Shown here: piece by piece, positions 6,039 through 6,530 of the stretch
Layout of the letters: each line of letters starts with the position of its first letter
How positions within the stretch are numbered: position 1 is the stretch's first letter
DNA from: an uncultured bacterium
GTDB lineage: Bacteria; Cyanobacteriota; Vampirovibrionia; Gastranaerophilales; Gastranaerophilaceae
Length of the DNA stretch: 6,530 nucleotides
NCBI GenBank assembly: GCA_949299435.1
Contig: CASGAK010000098.1
Span: 1 to 6,530, forward strand
Direction of reading: 5' to 3'
Notes under the pieces: model-generated
The model's input: the letters and a program-made list of their open reading frames with translations, nothing else
Database searches by the model: none
Told to the model about the DNA's origin: nothing
Made by a program: the position numbers and the translations under genes

Positions 6039-6284
6039 CTAACCTTGAGCCTTAGCAACAGCAATAGCTACAGCAATAGCTTCATCTTCTGAAACATTTG
6101 CTCTTTTACCAGGTTTTTCTACAACTTTAACTTCTTCCGGGAATAGCTTATTCAAAAACTGAACTGTTTTTGACATTCCACCCATAGTAAAAACAAGTAC
6201 TACTAGGAATGAGAATACAAATCCCATACCAATACCCATAAGGGCAAAGCCTTGTTCTAAAAGTACTAAAAATTCTCCATTCAT
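6039..6284 (-). CDS. oadG: Na+-translocating decarboxylase, gamma subunit (OadG-like)
   Basis: A small membrane anchor that holds alpha to beta in Na+-pumping decarboxylases. The 81-residue protein has one hydrophobic helix (about 14-36, GFALMGIGMGFVFSFLVVLV). A short charged linker follows (50-65), then an Ala/Ile/Val-rich helix at the C terminus (DEAIAVAIAVAKAQ), the typical OadG layout in which the tail contacts the alpha subunit. The His-rich end seen in some proteobacterial OadG is absent. Its ATG overlaps the TGA of the upstream biotin ligase gene in an ATGA, and an AGGAG site lies about seven bases before the start, inside the ligase gene. It is 38 bases before the alpha gene. Sequence conservation in this family is low, so the call rests on size, topology and position, which agree well. 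Confidence 0.85.
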   Translation of the reverse strand: MNGEFLVLLEQGFALMGIGMGFVFSFLVVLVFTMGGMSKTVQFLNKLFPEEVKVVEKPGKRANVSEDEAIAVAIAVAKAQG

Positions 6285-6530
6285 AATATATCTCCTATTG
6301 TAAGTACAAATTGTTCATTATCTTTTTCTAAAACCAAAGCTCCATTATCATCTACTGATTTCGCAATACCGCTTTTAGTTTCATCAAATACTTGCACAGC
6401 AACTTCTTTATCAATAAACATTGCATGGGCTAGGTAATCATGCTTTATAAATTCAAAGCCTCTTTCCAAGAAAGTATTATAATCCTGAAAAAAGGCATTT
6501 AGCAAGTTATTTAAAAAATCATTACAATCA
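6281..6530 (-). CDS. birA: biotin-protein ligase, C-terminal part (5' end outside the window)
   Basis: Biotin-protein ligases activate biotin with ATP and attach it to the lysine of an AMKM motif, here most likely Lys561 of the alpha subunit encoded two genes downstream. The last 82 or so residues are visible and the frame stays open through base 6530, so this is a partial gene rather than a short one. A TTG at 6505 could be mistaken for a start. The segment LLNAFFQDYNTFLERGFEF matches the end of the catalytic domain. KEVAVQVFDETKSGIAKSVD followed by DNGALVLE is the SH3-like C-terminal domain, recognisable by the G-I-x5-D-x-GALxLE pattern. Whether an N-terminal DNA-binding repressor domain exists cannot be seen. 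It overlaps the gamma gene by four bases (ATGA), so it is co-transcribed with, and probably translationally coupled to, the decarboxylase genes. Confidence 0.85.
   Translation of the reverse strand, partial: DCNDFLNNLLNAFFQDYNTFLERGFEFIKHDYLAHAMFIDKEVAVQVFDETKSGIAKSVDDNGALVLEKDNEQFVLTIGDIL

Noticed and set aside
6281..6505. A complete 74-residue protein starting at the TTG at 6505
   Set aside because: The frame is open to the window edge, and its sequence matches the end of the biotin ligase catalytic domain plus the C-terminal domain. It is a truncated larger gene, not a small one.

Overview
The window comes from an AT-rich bacterium, probably an anaerobic fermenter. The best evidence for that lifestyle is an almost complete gene set for a membrane-bound, biotin-dependent, Na+-pumping decarboxylase of the OadGAB type. 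Lineage cannot be fixed from the sequence. Strong Shine-Dalgarno sites, an A/T-rich bias, and small proteins that begin with a short Asn-rich stretch ending in Phe-Gly would fit the gut Gastranaerophilales (Melainabacteria) among others, but that is a guess from memory of such genomes.

Layout from left to right. Bases 1-183 hold the 3' end of an unrecognised plus-strand gene that runs tail-to-tail into glgC; the two stop codons sit inside one TTATAA palindrome. The minus-strand gene glgC (178-1413) encodes ADP-glucose pyrophosphorylase, the committed step of glycogen synthesis. Next on the same strand is a divergent PurN-like formyltransferase (1489-2094) with an altered active site and a four-cysteine tail. 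A short AT-rich divergent intergenic region then leads to two plus-strand small genes (2205-2567 and 2569-2913). Their products are diverged paralogues of unknown function. A compact bidirectional hairpin terminator (2914-2944) separates them from the next operon.

The right half is a minus-strand operon, read from right to left: the C-terminal part of a biotin-protein ligase (cut by the window edge), oadG-like gamma (81 aa), oadA-like alpha (595 aa, ending in a biotinyl domain) and oadB-like beta (391 aa). The gene logic is clear. The ligase can biotinylate the lysine in the AMKM motif of alpha. Alpha moves carboxylate from its substrate to biotin. Beta decarboxylates the carboxybiotin and exports Na+. 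Gamma holds the complex together. A strong 12-bp hairpin without a T tract lies between alpha and beta and may tune their relative expression.

No tRNA, rRNA, insertion sequence, CRISPR array or origin was seen, and no gene-free stretch exceeds 300 bases. The points most worth a second look are the pair of small paralogous proteins, the unusual PurN-like protein, and the alpha-beta intergenic hairpin.
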